Notes under the pieces: model-generated
Seen by the model: the letters and a program-made list of their open reading frames with translations, nothing else
What the model was told of the DNA's origin: nothing
Database searches by the model: none
Program-made: the position numbers and the translations under genes
Source: Deinococcus marmoris
Lineage (GTDB): Bacteria > Deinococcota > Deinococci > Deinococcales > Deinococcaceae
Direction: 5' to 3'
Length of the DNA: 64,000 nt
NCBI RefSeq assembly: GCF_001949125.1
Contig: NZ_MSTI01000066.1
Coordinates: 93,478-157,477, forward strand
In this document: one piece after another, positions 12,873 to 26,447 of the stretch
Layout of the letters: each line of letters begins with the position of its first letter
Numbering within the stretch: the first letter of the stretch is position 1

Positions 12873-13487
12873 ATGACCCAGACCCAACACAGCACCGCCC
12901 GCACCTTCGTCGATACCGTGACCTACCGCCCCGGAGCTGTCATCCTCTACCCCGGCAAGAGCGACATGCTGTACCGCGTTTCCAGCGGTCTGGTGCGCGT
13001 GCATACCATGGACGACGACGGCAACGGCCTGACCCTGCGTTATGTCAAGCCCGGCGAGTACTTTGGCGAGGAAGCCCTGGCCGGAGTGAACCGCGCCTAC
13101 TTTGCCGAAGCCGTGACCGACAGCAGCATCGACGTGATCAACCCCGCCCTGATGAGCGCCGAGGACAATCTGGTGGTGACCACCCATCTGGTCAAGACCC
13201 TGGAACGCGCTTACGAGAGCATCTACCGGCTGGTGGGCAAGCGCCTGCGCGCCCGCATTGCTGGCGAGCTGCTGGAGCTGAAGGACACGGCCCTGGCCAC
13301 CCAGACCGAGAACGGCGACACCATGATCTACGCCACGCACGACGAACTGGCCGCCGCCGTGGGCAGCGTGCGCGAGACCGTCACCAAGGTGGTGGGCGAG
13401 CTGAGCCGCGAAGGCGTGATCAGCGCGGGCTACGGCAAGATCACCCTCAAGAACGAGAAGGCACTGGCGACCATCGCCGCTGCGTAA
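12873..13487 (+). CDS. ddrI: Crp/Fnr family regulator, DdrI/SdrP type
   Basis: 204 residues. An N-terminal cyclic-nucleotide-binding fold (ILYPGKSDMLYRV, then VKPGEYFGEEALAG) is followed by a dimerisation helix and a winged helix whose recognition segment is HDELAAAVGSVRETVTKVV. The last 60 residues match what I recall of Thermus SdrP and D. radiodurans DdrI (DR0997), stress regulators that work without cAMP or with low dependence on it. The ATG at 12873 has AGGAGG seven bases upstream. It has its own promoter and terminator, so it is monocistronic. Confidence 0.88.
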   Translation: MTQTQHSTARTFVDTVTYRPGAVILYPGKSDMLYRVSSGLVRVHTMDDDGNGLTLRYVKPGEYFGEEALAGVNRAYFAEAVTDSSIDVINPALMSAEDNLVVTTHLVKTLERAYESIYRLVGKRLRARIAGELLELKDTALATQTENGDTMIYATHDELAAAVGSVRETVTKVVGELSREGVISAGYGKITLKNEKALATIAAA

Positions 13488-13503
13488 GCCCTCTTAAAAC
13501 CTG

Positions 13504-13537
13504 CGCCACCTCGGAACTAATCCGGGGCGGCGTTTTT
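13504..13537 (+). terminator. terminator after ddrI
   Basis: CGCCACCTCGGA (13504-13515) pairs with TCCGGGGCGGCG (13521-13532), one mismatch, five-base loop, then TTTTT. Confidence 0.85.
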
Positions 13538-13570
13538 CTGTTCTTTGCGTCCAGAGTTTTGGCGGTGATC

Positions 13571-13638
13571 CCCTCACCATCGCCGCCTTCGACACCTGTC
13601 TCCGCAAGCGGCTGTACCAGTCATCCTCAAGGGGAGAG
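13571..13638. repeat. possible diverged REP-like hairpin sequence
   Basis: CCCCTCACC at one end and CCTCAAGGGGAGAGG at the other recall the hairpin element between hutU and the IclR gene. The middle is unrelated, so this is a weak suggestion. Confidence 0.25.
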
Positions 13639-13649
13639 GAAAAAAAGAC

Positions 13650-14540
13650 TCACGCCATCGGCAATTCAACCATGCCTGTACCGCCGTCTTCGCCCCGGCC
13701 TTCCATACGGGCCGTCACAGCCAATCCTGTCGGCGTTTGCGCCAGCCCGCCCTCCGCCGTTTCGCGCAGTTCGGCGGGCATCATGCGGCCCACGGCAGCC
13801 ATAGCACCCAGCACCTCGTCGGGGGGGATGAAGGATTCCAGTTGCGCCAGCGCCAGTTGCGCCGCGCTGACGGCGTGAACGGCGAAGAAGGCGTTGCGGC
13901 TGACGCACGGGACTTCCACGTAACCTCCCACCGGATCGCAGACCAGACCGATGGTGTTCATCAGGGCCATGCTGGCGGCCTGAATGGCGGCGCGGGGCGT
14001 GCCTCCCAGCAGTTCCACGACGGCGGCGGCAGCCATCGCGGCGCTGGAGCCGATCTCGGCCTGGCAGCCACCCGCCGCGCCGGAGATGAACATGCGCTTG
14101 CTGATGGCCTTGCCCACGCCAGCGGCCAGAATCATCGGGTCCACCAGTCTGTCGTCGGGGATGCCCAAGTGATCGGCCACGCCCAGTAGCGCGCCGGGAA
14201 TGGTCCCCGCGCTGCCCGCCGTGGGCGCGGCGACAATGCGGCCCATGCGGGCGTTTTCCTCGTTGACGGCCATCGCGTAGGCCTGCACGCGGCGGATCAG
14301 CGGGGCGTTCAGGGCATCGGGGGAATCCCACAGACCCTTGGCGTTCCAGCCCACCATACCGGTGATACTTTTCGCGCTGCTGTTCAGGCCGCGCTCAATG
14401 CTGTCGCGCATCTCGCGGATGCGGCGGGCCATCTCGTCGCGGATGTCTTGGGGGTCCAGCCCGGTTTCCTGGCAGTCGCGCTCCAGCACCCAGGCCGAGG
14501 CAGGGGCGGGGGCGTTCATCAAGGCTTCAAGGGTAGTCAT
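13650..14540 (-). CDS. sdaAA: L-serine ammonia-lyase, iron-sulfur type, alpha subunit
   Basis: 296 residues. Deaminates serine to pyruvate and ammonia together with the beta subunit SdaAB, using a 4Fe-4S cluster. Motifs: [38 protein letters not shown] and [15 protein letters not shown], which hold cluster cysteines. The ATG at 14540 has GGAGG eight bases upstream. It lies 118 bases downstream of hutH on the same strand and may belong to the end of the hut transcript. The beta subunit is 8 kb away rather than adjacent. Confidence 0.93.
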   Translation of the reverse strand: MTTLEALMNAPAPASAWVLERDCQETGLDPQDIRDEMARRIREMRDSIERGLNSSAKSITGMVGWNAKGLWDSPDALNAPLIRRVQAYAMAVNEENARMGRIVAAPTAGSAGTIPGALLGVADHLGIPDDRLVDPMILAAGVGKAISKRMFISGAAGGCQAEIGSSAAMAAAAVVELLGGTPRAAIQAASMALMNTIGLVCDPVGGYVEVPCVSRNAFFAVHAVSAAQLALAQLESFIPPDEVLGAMAAVGRMMPAELRETAEGGLAQTPTGLAVTARMEGRGEDGGTGMVELPMA

Positions 14541-14658
14541 GATCAAGTCCTCCAGATAGGGCGAGAAACAGCGGGATAGAGACCCATGCTAACGCGCCTG
14601 TCTGAGTCCTCTAGACGTGTGGACCGGAATAGCGTCCATACAGGCCGGACGCTTGGCT

Positions 14659-17340
<2,682 letters not shown>

Positions 17341-17348
<8 letters not shown>

Positions 17349-18252
17349 GGAAAACCTCGCACAGCGTTTCCAGGATCAACCGGGCGACAATCAATTCACT
17401 GCGGCCTGTCGGGTCAAGGTTGGGAGCCAGTTCCACCACGTCCAGAGCGACAATCTGATGTCGGCGGGCCAGGGCCGCGATCAGACGTAGGGCCAGCGCA
17501 TACGAGAAGCCGTCCGGCTCCGGGCTGCTGGTGCCGGGCAGCACGGCGGGGTCAAAGGCGTCCACATCCACGCTCAGGTAAACGGGGCGGTCTGGGGGTA
17601 GTGCCTCCACGATCCCCGAAAACCTAGCCTCTACCTCTTCCATCGGCACCAGCGTATGCCCGCGCGCCCGCGCCGCCGCCACCGCCTCCGGGTCATGGCG
17701 CAGGCCACGCAGACCGATGGTGGTGATGTGGACGAGATTGGGCAGTTCCTCGGCGGCGCGGCGAAAGGGGCTGGAATTGCTGTAGCGCGTGTCGTTGCGC
17801 GTGTCGGTGAAATCCAGATGCGCGTCCAGTTGGATGATGTGCAATTCGGGCTGATCGTCAAAAGCCCTCAGCAATGGATACGACACGCTGTGATCGCCGC
17901 CCAGAAAGACGGGAAAGCGGCAACGCGCCTTGACCAGCCTCGCCGCTGCGGTGATGCGTTCCCGCGCCAGCTCCGGCTCCAGCGAGGGCAGCACCACATC
18001 CCCGGCATCCACGAAGGAAACGTTTTGCAAACGGGTCACGCCGTCCAGCCCGGTAAAGGGCGGCACGTAGCGCAGGGACGCCTCCCGCAAGGCACGCGGC
18101 GCGAAGCGTGCGCCGGGGCGAAAGCCTAAAGCGATATCGTAGGGAATGCCCAGCACGGCCACGTCCGCAGTCCAGTCGCCGTCCGGCTGCTGAAACGGGG
18201 CGCGGGCGAAGGTGGGGATTCCGGCGTAGGGAAGGTGGGTAGGCTGGCTCAT
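17341..18252 (-). CDS. hutG: formimidoylglutamase, arginase family
   Basis: 303 residues of the ureohydrolase fold. Manganese ligands lie in FLGGDHSVSYPLL, QLDAHLDF and LSVDVDAFDPAVLPGT. Position between hutU and hutI makes formiminoglutamate hydrolysis to glutamate and formamide the likely reaction; sequence alone would also allow agmatinase. The start overlaps the preceding secreted-protein gene by four bases. Confidence 0.88.
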
Positions 18253-18871
18253 CGGCAGAACCTCTGGCGTTCAGTGGGTTCTTCTGGAAGTTTAAATTGT
18301 CCGGCTGGTCGCAGGGAAGGGATGTGCAGGCGGTAAACCGTCCAGACATCGGTCTCATTCCCCGCGCTGTCGGTGAAGTCTCGCACCGCGACGCACACCA
18401 GATTTGGGATCACGTCCAGCCGATCCATCCGGGGCAGTTGCCGGACACGGAGGCCGCCGTTGGTGTTCCAGAGTCTCAGGGTGTTGCTGCCCTGCCCGAT
18501 CAGATACTGCCCGTCTATGGTCCAGAGAACGTCAACCACGTCGCTGTTCCTGAGGGGGATGATCTGACCAGAGGGCTTGACCAGATGAACTTCCACCGGA
18601 TCGTGTTTGGGGTTGTTTGAGCTTTGCACGAAGCCCAGAGCAGTAAACCGTCTGTCCAGACTGGTCCGTTTGAAATGGAGTCGCCAGTCCATCCAGCCTC
18701 CATCCGGGTGGGCCTGGGCGGGCGGGGCGCTGACTTGAATGATCCGCCCATCTGGCAGGGGCACCGGAGTTATGGGAGGCGTGGGCGGCGTTTGCGCCTG
18801 GGCCAGCGCCGCAGCCCCGGCGATCAGAGCGCAGGCGGTGAGTCTTCCCAACGTTGACAGCGCCAATACGT

Positions 18872-18875
<4 letters not shown>
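18249..18875 (-). CDS. secreted protein of unknown function inside hut operon
   Basis: 208 residues. A signal peptide is visible ([17 protein letters not shown], likely cleaved after the AQA), followed by a Pro/Thr-rich segment and a region with repeats of hydrophobic strands such as [20 protein letters not shown], suggesting beta structure perhaps like a propeller blade. No family is recognised. The start overlaps the hutU stop and the stop overlaps the hutG start, each by four bases, so it is co-translated with the pathway enzymes although it should leave the cytoplasm. A role in histidine or urocanate sensing outside the membrane is only a guess. Confidence 0.75.
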
Positions 18876-20554
<1,679 letters not shown>

Positions 20555-20555
20555 G

Positions 20556-20568
20556 GAACTATGGTTCG
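20556..20568. promoter_or_regulatory. inverted repeat at hutU start
   Basis: GAACTATGGTTC, arms GAAC/GTTC with a four-base centre, lies two bases upstream of the hutU ATG. It is placed where a repressor would block hutU expression. Confidence 0.3.
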
Positions 20569-20585
20569 CCTTTAGGGCGCGGAAG

Positions 20586-20600
20586 TGGAGTGATTTTCCG
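20586..20600. promoter_or_regulatory. candidate IclR-family operator
   Basis: TGGAGTGATTTTCCG agrees with the IclR-type consensus TGGAAATnATTTCCA at nine of fourteen defined positions. It lies between hutU and the divergent IclR gene. Confidence 0.35.
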
Positions 20601-20683
20601 GGTATGGCGGAAAGTGGCGCTAGGGTAGGTGCTATGGAGAGACATTCAAGAGAACTTGTTGAAGTCTGGAATTGCCCGGTGGC

Positions 20684-20735
20684 CCCCTCACCCCGTTGCT
20701 TCGCAACGCCCCTCTACCCTTGCGGGAGAGGGGTC
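20684..20735. repeat. REP-like double hairpin
   Basis: GTTGC-TTC-GCAAC (20695-20707) and CCCCTCT (20709-20715) pairing with AGAGGGG (20727-20733). This CCCTCACCCC-type element resembles intergenic hairpin repeats common in GC-rich bacteria. Whether it affects expression is not known. Confidence 0.55.
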
Positions 20736-20780
20736 AGAGATGAGGCCAAGTCTGTCCTTGTCGCATCCCACACGCCATAA

Positions 20781-21524
20781 ATGCCCCGCACCCATGCCAC
20801 CGTTGAAGCCGCCGTCCGGGTACTGGAACTGTTTGACGCAGACCGCACCGAATGGACGCTTTCAGAATTGGCGCAACACTTAAATCAGCCCACGTCCACG
20901 GTGCATGAGCAACTGCAAACGCTCTCGGCATCGGGACTGCTGGTGCGGGTGGGGCGGGGGCGCTACCGGCTGGGCTGGCGGCTGCTGAAGCTGAGCAGCG
21001 CGCTTTACGGTTCACTGCCGTGGTACGCCCCCGCCCACGACGCGATGGAGCGGCTGGCACGCGGCACACATCTGCTGGCCTTCCTCTGCGTGCTACACGG
21101 TGATCAGGTGTTATGCGTGGCCCGCAGCGTGCAGGGGCGTGACGGGCCTCCCGTGGCCGGAGAACTGGATTTCGAATTGCCTGCCCATGCCACCGCCAGC
21201 GGAAAACTGTTGCTGGCGCTGGCGGGATATCCTCTCCCCCAGCCTTCGCAGACATTTACGGACTTCACACTGGGCACTTCCGCAGCCTGGGACACCGAAA
21301 CCCGCAGCATCCGCAAACAGAACCACGCGCTCAGCCGGGACGAGTGGGCGCTGGGAACGAGCGGGCTGGCCGTGCCGTTGCGTGGCGAGGGCGGCGCGGT
21401 GCTGGCAGCGCTGGGCCTCAGCCTGCCCACGGCGCGGATGACGGCCTCTGAAAGCCTGCTGCGCGCCCTGCACGGCGCGGCGGCAGAGGTGGGGTGGACG
21501 CTGGGGTTCCGGGGGGAGGGGTGA
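20781..21524 (+). CDS. IclR family transcriptional regulator, probable hut regulator
   Basis: 247 residues. N-terminal winged helix (VRVLELFDADRTEWTLSELA, then LNQPTSTVHEQLQTL as the recognition helix) and C-terminal ligand-binding domain (HATASGKLLLA, then GLAVPLRGEGG). It is divergent from hutU with 226 bases between them, so regulation of the hut operon with urocanate or histidine as effector is the natural inference. The start lacks a clear ribosome site. Confidence 0.87.
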   Translation: MPRTHATVEAAVRVLELFDADRTEWTLSELAQHLNQPTSTVHEQLQTLSASGLLVRVGRGRYRLGWRLLKLSSALYGSLPWYAPAHDAMERLARGTHLLAFLCVLHGDQVLCVARSVQGRDGPPVAGELDFELPAHATASGKLLLALAGYPLPQPSQTFTDFTLGTSAAWDTETRSIRKQNHALSRDEWALGTSGLAVPLRGEGGAVLAALGLSLPTARMTASESLLRALHGAAAEVGWTLGFRGEG

Positions 21525-21622
21525 TGCGCCCACGCGCACCGACGCCTACACTTTTGCCATGTCCTTTCCGGTGACGCTCGTGGGGCGACACCTTCACTTG
21601 GCCGGGCGGACAGAGGGTGAAC

Positions 21623-22621
21623 ATGCGAAACAGACCTGGCCTTCCGTCCGCCGTTGCTCCCGTGTTGCTCGGCCTGCTGGCCTCCAGTGCCGGGGCCGCG
21701 CCGCTGCCCACCACCACACTGACGCCGAAAGGGGCGACGTACAGCGTTCAGGTTGCCCCCGTCCCGCCGGGGTATACCCAGACCTTTCCGCTGGCCCTGA
21801 ACAATAAGGGTGCGGTGCTGCTCGCCGCCGTGCAGGGCAAGACTCCCGACGCCCTGTTCGTGTGGTCTGGCGCGGCCCTCAAGCCCGTCACGCTGCCTGC
21901 CGCCGCCAGGGGCGGGGAAGTGTCCAGCTCGGCGGGGCGGCACTGTCTGGCAGACGACGGGCGCATGGTCATCAACACCTTCAACGACACGCCGCCGCTG
22001 TATTACGACGGCAAGACCTTCAGCCCCATCGCCTTTCCGGGCACGGGAACGCACGGGCTGTTCGTGGGCGTTCGGGGGTGTTCCTCCAACCTGAACGTCG
22101 TCGCCTCGGCCCAGACCGGGGGCGCGAGTTACCTGTGGAAGCCGGGCGGCAAGATCATCCCGCTGGGTCAGGTCTACGCCACGGCGGTCAATGCGGCGGG
22201 AGATGTGGTGTCCAAGAACGGCGTCTCACAGGGCGCGAAGGTGACGCGGGCCGCAGAAAAGGGCTGGACCCCCGAATTCATCAACGACGCGGGCCTGATC
22301 CTCGGCAGCGACGACGACGGCGCGGCCCTGCACGTCTGGGAGGCGGGCGCGGGCAGGGGGCTGCTGCTGTCGCCGCCCAGAGGCTCAGATACAGTGTTCG
22401 TGAATTCGCTGAACAACAGGGGTCAGGCCGTGGTGAACACCCTAGACACCAACATCTTCCTGTATGACCACGCGGCCCGCAGTTATGCGCCCATCCGGGT
22501 GGACGGCTGGAGCCTTTCCTATGTCAGTGTCATCAACGATCAGGGCTGGTTGCTGGCCTCGGGCCACCCGCTGAACGACGACAGGACCTCACGGGTGCTC
22601 CTACTGAAGCCGAAGAAATAG
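21623..22621 (+). CDS. secreted protein with HAF-like repeats
   Basis: 332 residues from the ATG at 21623; a GTG at 21617 would add two. A signal peptide (VLLGLLASSAGAAPLP) is followed by repeated segments of the type NNKGAVLLA, NAAGDVVSK, NDAGLILGS, NNRGQAVVN and NDQGWLLAS. These resemble the extracellular HAF repeats, which probably form a beta-propeller-like fold. The function is unknown. It starts about 100 bases after the IclR gene and is convergent with sdaAB. Confidence 0.72.
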   Translation: MRNRPGLPSAVAPVLLGLLASSAGAAPLPTTTLTPKGATYSVQVAPVPPGYTQTFPLALNNKGAVLLAAVQGKTPDALFVWSGAALKPVTLPAAARGGEVSSSAGRHCLADDGRMVINTFNDTPPLYYDGKTFSPIAFPGTGTHGLFVGVRGCSSNLNVVASAQTGGASYLWKPGGKIIPLGQVYATAVNAAGDVVSKNGVSQGAKVTRAAEKGWTPEFINDAGLILGSDDDGAALHVWEAGAGRGLLLSPPRGSDTVFVNSLNNRGQAVVNTLDTNIFLYDHAARSYAPIRVDGWSLSYVSVINDQGWLLASGHPLNDDRTSRVLLLKPKK

Positions 22622-22627
22622 GAAACG

Positions 22628-22669
22628 GTCTGACGGCCAGGAGACGGGATCGGTCCCTGGCTTTCAGAC
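22628..22669. terminator. bidirectional hairpin between convergent genes
   Basis: GTCTGACGGCCAGG (22628-22641) pairs with CCTGGCTTTCAGAC (22656-22669) except two central bases. There is no long T-run, but the place between convergent stops suits a terminator. Confidence 0.5.
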
Positions 22670-22681
22670 ACACGACGCACC

Positions 22682-23347
22682 CTATCCGTCCATCAATTTG
22701 GGCAGCAGGCGCACCCAGTTGGTGTCCGGCCAGTGGTCCAGAAAGGCCAGCGCCTGTGGGCTGAGGGGCGCGTCCAGCTCAATCGCCAGCAGCGCCTGAC
22801 CGCCGCGCGTCTGGCGGGTACAGGTCAGGGCGGCGATATTCACGCCATCGGCGGCGATGGTGCTGGCAATCCGGGCGATCATGCCCACCGCGTCGGTGTA
22901 GCGCAGCAGGACGGTGGGACTGAACGCGCCGAAGTTGACGCCCAGACCCTGCACCGCCGTCACCAGAATCACGCCGCCGCCCGTGCTGCTGCCCTGCACC
23001 GTGACCTTCTCCTCATCGCCGTACAGCTCAATGTGGGCGGTGTTGGGGTGAACGTCGCCCAGATCCACATTCTTGAATTCATATTCAAAACCCGCCGCCG
23101 CCGCTTCCTCAAAGGCGCGGGGCAGGCGGGAATCATCCGGCATGAAGCCCAGCAGACCGGCCACCAGCGCCAGATGCGTGCCGTGGCCGCGCCCCGTCTT
23201 GGCAAACGAGGCGTGCAGGCCGATCCTGGCCCGCTTTGGGGCCTCGCCCAGCAGGTGGTGGGCCACCAGACCCAGGCGGCAAGCTCCCGCCGTGTGGCTG
23301 CTGCTGGGGCCGATCATCACCGGGCCAATCATGTCAAGGAGGGACAT
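22682..23347 (-). CDS. sdaAB: L-serine ammonia-lyase, iron-sulfur type, beta subunit
   Basis: 221 residues. Partner of SdaAA in serine deamination. The N-terminal [19 protein letters not shown] is the family signature, with [11 protein letters not shown] and a C-terminal ACT-like domain ([20 protein letters not shown]) that may bind serine as regulator. No ribosome site; the ATG is six bases after TATACT, so the message is leaderless. Unlike in most relatives it is separated from sdaAA. Confidence 0.93.
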   Translation of the reverse strand: MSLLDMIGPVMIGPSSSHTAGACRLGLVAHHLLGEAPKRARIGLHASFAKTGRGHGTHLALVAGLLGFMPDDSRLPRAFEEAAAAGFEYEFKNVDLGDVHPNTAHIELYGDEEKVTVQGSSTGGGVILVTAVQGLGVNFGAFSPTVLLRYTDAVGMIARIASTIAADGVNIAALTCTRQTRGGQALLAIELDAPLSPQALAFLDHWPDTNWVRLLPKLMDG

Positions 23348-23353
23348 GGGGGC

Positions 23354-23359
23354 AGTATA
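23354..23359 (-). promoter_or_regulatory. -10 box of leaderless sdaAB transcript
   Basis: TATACT on the minus strand six bases before the ATG at 23347. Confidence 0.6.
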
Positions 23360-23460
23360 GGCGTCTGGAAACCGCAGTTCCGTACACCCCCTCCACCACT
23401 GGCATCTCTCAACGAGGGTCTGGGACCGACAACGGAGCAGGCAAGGCGGGTGGACGTGTC

Positions 23461-23497
23461 AGAAAGAAAATCCCCTCTCGCCCAGATGACGAGAGAG
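23461..23497 (-). terminator. terminator after lycopene cyclase gene
   Basis: On the minus strand CTCTCG (plus 23490-23495) pairs with CGAGAG (plus 23475-23480), followed by GGGGATTTTCTTTC. Confidence 0.6.
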
Positions 23498-23527
23498 GAA
23501 GAGAAATCCCGGAGGACTGGCTGAAAA

Positions 23528-25018
23528 TTACTGCTGCTGGCCGCTGACTTCCGCCATGTTCTCGCGCAATTCCTCCAGTTTTTCCTCGCGGTCCACGCCG
23601 GGGGCCAGACCGTCGGCATTCACGTTGCCGACTGCGCCCTGCATCCCCTCCTCGATCACTTCCTGCTGGTCCACGTCACCGCTGTTGGCTTCACGCTGGG
23701 TTGTATCGGAGTTTGTCATGCCCCCAGGGTGGCCTGCTGCGGCGTCTGGAGGATGGGAAAAGCGGGCAGATTCCTTCATGCGGGCCGCTTCCCGCAGGGC
23801 GCGCAGGCTGACGCCGGGGTGCGCCAGTGCGGCACGGACCAGGGGCAGTCGCACAGCGTTCGGGGCGTGGGCAAACACCTTGAGCATGCTGCGGGCCAGT
23901 TCACGGACCCCGGTATGCGGCGCGAGGAAAGCGTGCCACTCGGCGGCGGGCAGGCGGAAGAAGGCGGCGAAGAAGTCCCCGAGACAGTCCCCAGGCAGTT
24001 CCAATAATGCTCCCAGGTCCAGCAGATGGACCCCCCGCGCGGCGCGGCGTTCCGGGGGCCAGAGGGCGTTCCAGCCTGCGGCAGCAGCGTCCTCCCCATT
24101 CTCAAGTGCTGTTGCCACTGCCTGCGCCACACGCGGCGCATCCTTCAGCGCCCCGGCCACCTGAAAGCCGCTGATCGGGTGGACCAGCCCCGCCGCCGCG
24201 CCGTAAGCCAGAATCGGGCCAGGAACAGGTGCGGGCGCGTTCATCGGGAAGGCCACCCATTCGTCAGATTCGGTGTCGTGCGGGGGCGTGCCGAGTGCCT
24301 CCAGGCGGGCATACAGACGGGTCTGCATAAATTCGCGGGTGGGGGCGGGACGGGCGATCAGACTGGTTTCCTGCACGAAGTATCGGTCCTCACCCAGGTG
24401 CATGGAATACAGAAATGTCGGCTCGGCGCGCACATCTGCTGGGTCCAAGTGTGGGGTGCGGTAATCCATCCAGACCATCGCACCGGGGGGACTGGGAGGA
24501 CGCGCGAAGTGCGCCACGATGCCGTAAGCCGTCTGGAGCGCCGCGCCGCCCTCAAATGGTGTGGGCAGCAGCAGGCCGCCGTGCCCGGAGGCGTCCACCA
24601 CCAGCCGGGCTGCCCATTCCTCGCCCGCCTCGCCCCGGACATGCCAGAGGTTGCCGCGCTGCTCCGCGCCCGTCACTCTGCCCTGCGTCCAGCACAGCCC
24701 CTCCCCAGCCCGCTCCAGCAATGCTGCCAGCAGACGGGCATTGTCCAGCAGCGCGTAGGGCCGCAGCAGGGGCGTCGGCTGAGGACTGGTGTAGACGCGC
24801 ACATCGGTCCAGACCTGCGCCGTGCAGACCTGCGCCCAAGCGGGTAATTCATCCAGCCACGCGCCGTAGGTGGGCGCAAAGGGCTGTGGTGGATGCGGGG
24901 CCACCACGCGCACACTCAGACTGAGCGCGGCCAGTTCAGCGGCCAGCGCCAGACCGGACGGGCCGCCGCCCACCACCAGCACGTCGGTGACTTGATCTGA
25001 GAAGGCGTCAACAGGCAT
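23528..25018 (-). CDS. crtLm: lycopene cyclase with acidic C-terminal extension
   Basis: 496 residues from the ATG at 25018. The N-terminus TDVLVVGGGPSGLALAAELA is the FAD/NAD fold of CrtY/CrtL-type cyclases, and the body (YGAWLDELPAWAQ, MDYRTPHLDP, FLYSMHLGEDRYFVQETSLI, YGAAAGLVHPISGFQVA) matches lycopene beta-cyclase, which makes the beta-ring of Deinococcus carotenoids. After about residue 430 comes a polar, acidic tail of 63 residues beginning MTNSDTTQREANSGD that does not look like a cyclase. The ATG of that tail (23719) could be a separate in-frame start. A longer frame to 25129 is rejected because TAGCCT lies seven bases before 25018. Confidence 0.88.
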   Translation of the reverse strand: MPVDAFSDQVTDVLVVGGGPSGLALAAELAALSLSVRVVAPHPPQPFAPTYGAWLDELPAWAQVCTAQVWTDVRVYTSPQPTPLLRPYALLDNARLLAALLERAGEGLCWTQGRVTGAEQRGNLWHVRGEAGEEWAARLVVDASGHGGLLLPTPFEGGAALQTAYGIVAHFARPPSPPGAMVWMDYRTPHLDPADVRAEPTFLYSMHLGEDRYFVQETSLIARPAPTREFMQTRLYARLEALGTPPHDTESDEWVAFPMNAPAPVPGPILAYGAAAGLVHPISGFQVAGALKDAPRVAQAVATALENGEDAAAAGWNALWPPERRAARGVHLLDLGALLELPGDCLGDFFAAFFRLPAAEWHAFLAPHTGVRELARSMLKVFAHAPNAVRLPLVRAALAHPGVSLRALREAARMKESARFSHPPDAAAGHPGGMTNSDTTQREANSGDVDQQEVIEEGMQGAVGNVNADGLAPGVDREEKLEELRENMAEVSGQQQ

Positions 25019-25025
25019 TCGCAGC

Positions 25026-25031
25026 AGGCTA
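25026..25031 (-). promoter_or_regulatory. -10 box of leaderless lycopene cyclase transcript
   Basis: TAGCCT on the minus strand seven bases before the ATG at 25018; it fixes the start. Confidence 0.5.
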
Positions 25032-25149
25032 GCGCCCCCACGGCGGCGGGTCTGTGGGGCTTCGGACGCCCCACAACTCCCAAAGCAATTTAAAGCCCGG
25101 TCAGGGCCGAACTGTGCGTTTGGCGGCACCGGGGCCAGGAACGCGGGAT

Positions 25150-25155
25150 TAGCCT
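25150..25155 (+). promoter_or_regulatory. -10 box of leaderless esterase transcript
   Basis: TAGCCT seven bases before the ATG at 25163. Confidence 0.5.
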
Positions 25156-25162
25156 CTCTTTC

Positions 25163-26035
25163 ATGTCTTCACGCAAATTCACCCGCGCCGCTGGCCTGGG
25201 TCTGGCCGCCGCCGCACTTGGCCTGACGCTGGCCGCCTGCTCGCCCCAGAACACCCTGAACGCCGTGACCTCCACGAACGGCCTGAACGTGATCCAGAAC
25301 GTGCGCTACGGCCCAGCACCGCGCAACGTAATGGACGTGTACGCGCCGAAGAACGTGCAGAATGCGCCAGTGGTGCTGTTCATCCACGGCGGCTCCTGGC
25401 AGAACGGCGACAAGGAAGGCCACAAGTTCGTGGGCGTGTCGCTGGCCCGCGCGGGCTACGTGACCGGCGTGATGAATTACCGTCTGGCCCCCGAACACCG
25501 CTACCCGGATTACGTGCAGGACGCTGCCCAGGCCCTCAAGGTGTTGCGCGACAATGCCCAGAGCTACGGCGGCAATCCCGACAACCTGTTCGTGATGGGC
25601 CATTCGGCAGGCGGCTTCAACGCCGTGGAAATGGTGGACAACGCCCGCTGGCTGAGGGAAGCGGGGGTGCCCATCAGCGCGGTGCGCGGCGTGATCGGCG
25701 TGGCCGGGCCGTACGCCTACGATTTCCGGGGCGAACCCACCGCCGTGGCCTTTCCACCGAACGGCAACCCGGACGACATCATGCCGGACCGCCATGTGCG
25801 CCCGGACGCGCCGCCCAACCTGCTGCTGGTGGCCGCCAACGACACGACGGTGGACCCCTACAACGGCGTCACGATGGAAGCGGCCCTGAAGAAAGCGGGC
25901 GTGCCATCAGAATTGAAGGTGCTGCCGGGCCTGAATCACATCACCATCATCGCGGCGATGGCGCGGCCCCTGAACTTTCTGGGCGACACCCGGCAGCAGG
26001 TGATCGACTTCATCGAGACGCACAAACTGCCGTGA
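25163..26035 (+). CDS. alpha/beta hydrolase lipoprotein, esterase/lipase family
   Basis: 290 residues. The N-terminus ends in a lipobox (LGLTLAAC), so the protein should be lipid-anchored outside the cytoplasmic membrane. The hydrolase fold shows the oxyanion motif [14 protein letters not shown], nucleophile elbow [10 protein letters not shown] and a late histidine in [10 protein letters not shown]; an aspartate of NDTTVDPYN completes the triad. It resembles carboxylesterase or lipase-like proteins such as those grouped with hormone-sensitive lipase. The substrate is unknown. Confidence 0.85.
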   Translation: MSSRKFTRAAGLGLAAAALGLTLAACSPQNTLNAVTSTNGLNVIQNVRYGPAPRNVMDVYAPKNVQNAPVVLFIHGGSWQNGDKEGHKFVGVSLARAGYVTGVMNYRLAPEHRYPDYVQDAAQALKVLRDNAQSYGGNPDNLFVMGHSAGGFNAVEMVDNARWLREAGVPISAVRGVIGVAGPYAYDFRGEPTAVAFPPNGNPDDIMPDRHVRPDAPPNLLLVAANDTTVDPYNGVTMEAALKKAGVPSELKVLPGLNHITIIAAMARPLNFLGDTRQQVIDFIETHKLP

Positions 26036-26091
26036 GCATCGGGCAGGCCGACTGAACTGGAGTACCAGTGCTGCCCCGTCGGACTTGCCCC

Positions 26092-26120
26092 TTGATCCTG
26101 TCCGCCTGGGCCATTAGGAT
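26092..26120 (+). promoter_or_regulatory. promoter of tRNA-Val
   Basis: TTGATC (26092-26097), 17-base spacer, TAGGAT (26115-26120); the tRNA begins 12 bases later. Confidence 0.65.
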
Positions 26121-26132
26121 AGACCCCCGTGC

Positions 26133-26207
26133 GGGCGGTTAGCTCAGCGGTAGAGCGTTCGCCTTACAAGCGAGTGGTCGTAGGTTCAAATCCTATACCG
26201 CCCACCA
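26133..26207 (+). tRNA. tRNA-Val (anticodon TAC)
   Basis: 75 bases with encoded CCA. Acceptor GGGCGGT pairs with ACCGCCC; D-arm GCTC/GAGC; anticodon arm TTCGC-CTTACAA-GCGAG giving TAC; T-arm GTAGG-TTCAAAT-CCTAT with one G-T pair. A terminator follows immediately. Confidence 0.95.
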
Positions 26208-26208
26208 C

Positions 26209-26239
26209 AAAAGACCCGCGCTAGGCGGGTCTTTTCGTT
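26209..26239 (+). terminator. terminator after tRNA-Val
   Basis: AAAAGACCCGC (26209-26219) and GCGGGTCTTTT (26225-26235) form an eleven-pair stem with a five-base loop. Confidence 0.9.
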
Positions 26240-26276
26240 TGTTGTCCCTAGAGGTACAAAAGTCTGACAGCCATTG

Positions 26277-26306
26277 ACAGCCAAACTGGCAAAAATGGCT
26301 GTTTTT
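26277..26306 (+). terminator. second hairpin with T-run downstream of tRNA
   Basis: ACAGCCA (26277-26283) pairs with TGGCTGT (26296-26302), followed by TTTT. The left arm also occurs directly upstream (26267-26273), giving the direct repeat GACAGCCATT/GACAGCCAAA. The stretch 26236-26447 is AT-richer than its surroundings and holds no gene I can support; it looks like a decayed insertion next to the tRNA. Confidence 0.5.
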
Positions 26307-26447
26307 GGTGTGGATTTTGAATATCTGGCTGCATACTGCCTTCCCCGGTGTTTCAGTCAACGACGAGTCGGTCCCCCACGAGATCGGCAGGGTTATCCGA
26401 AATTTCGTCTGATCCATATGCCGCCGGTTTCAGCCTTGCAAGGCACC

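Noticed and set aside
20555..20780. search for a damage-response motif before hutU
   Set aside because: In D. radiodurans hutU is listed with this regulon as I recall, but no TTATG-n7-CATAA-like sequence is present here.
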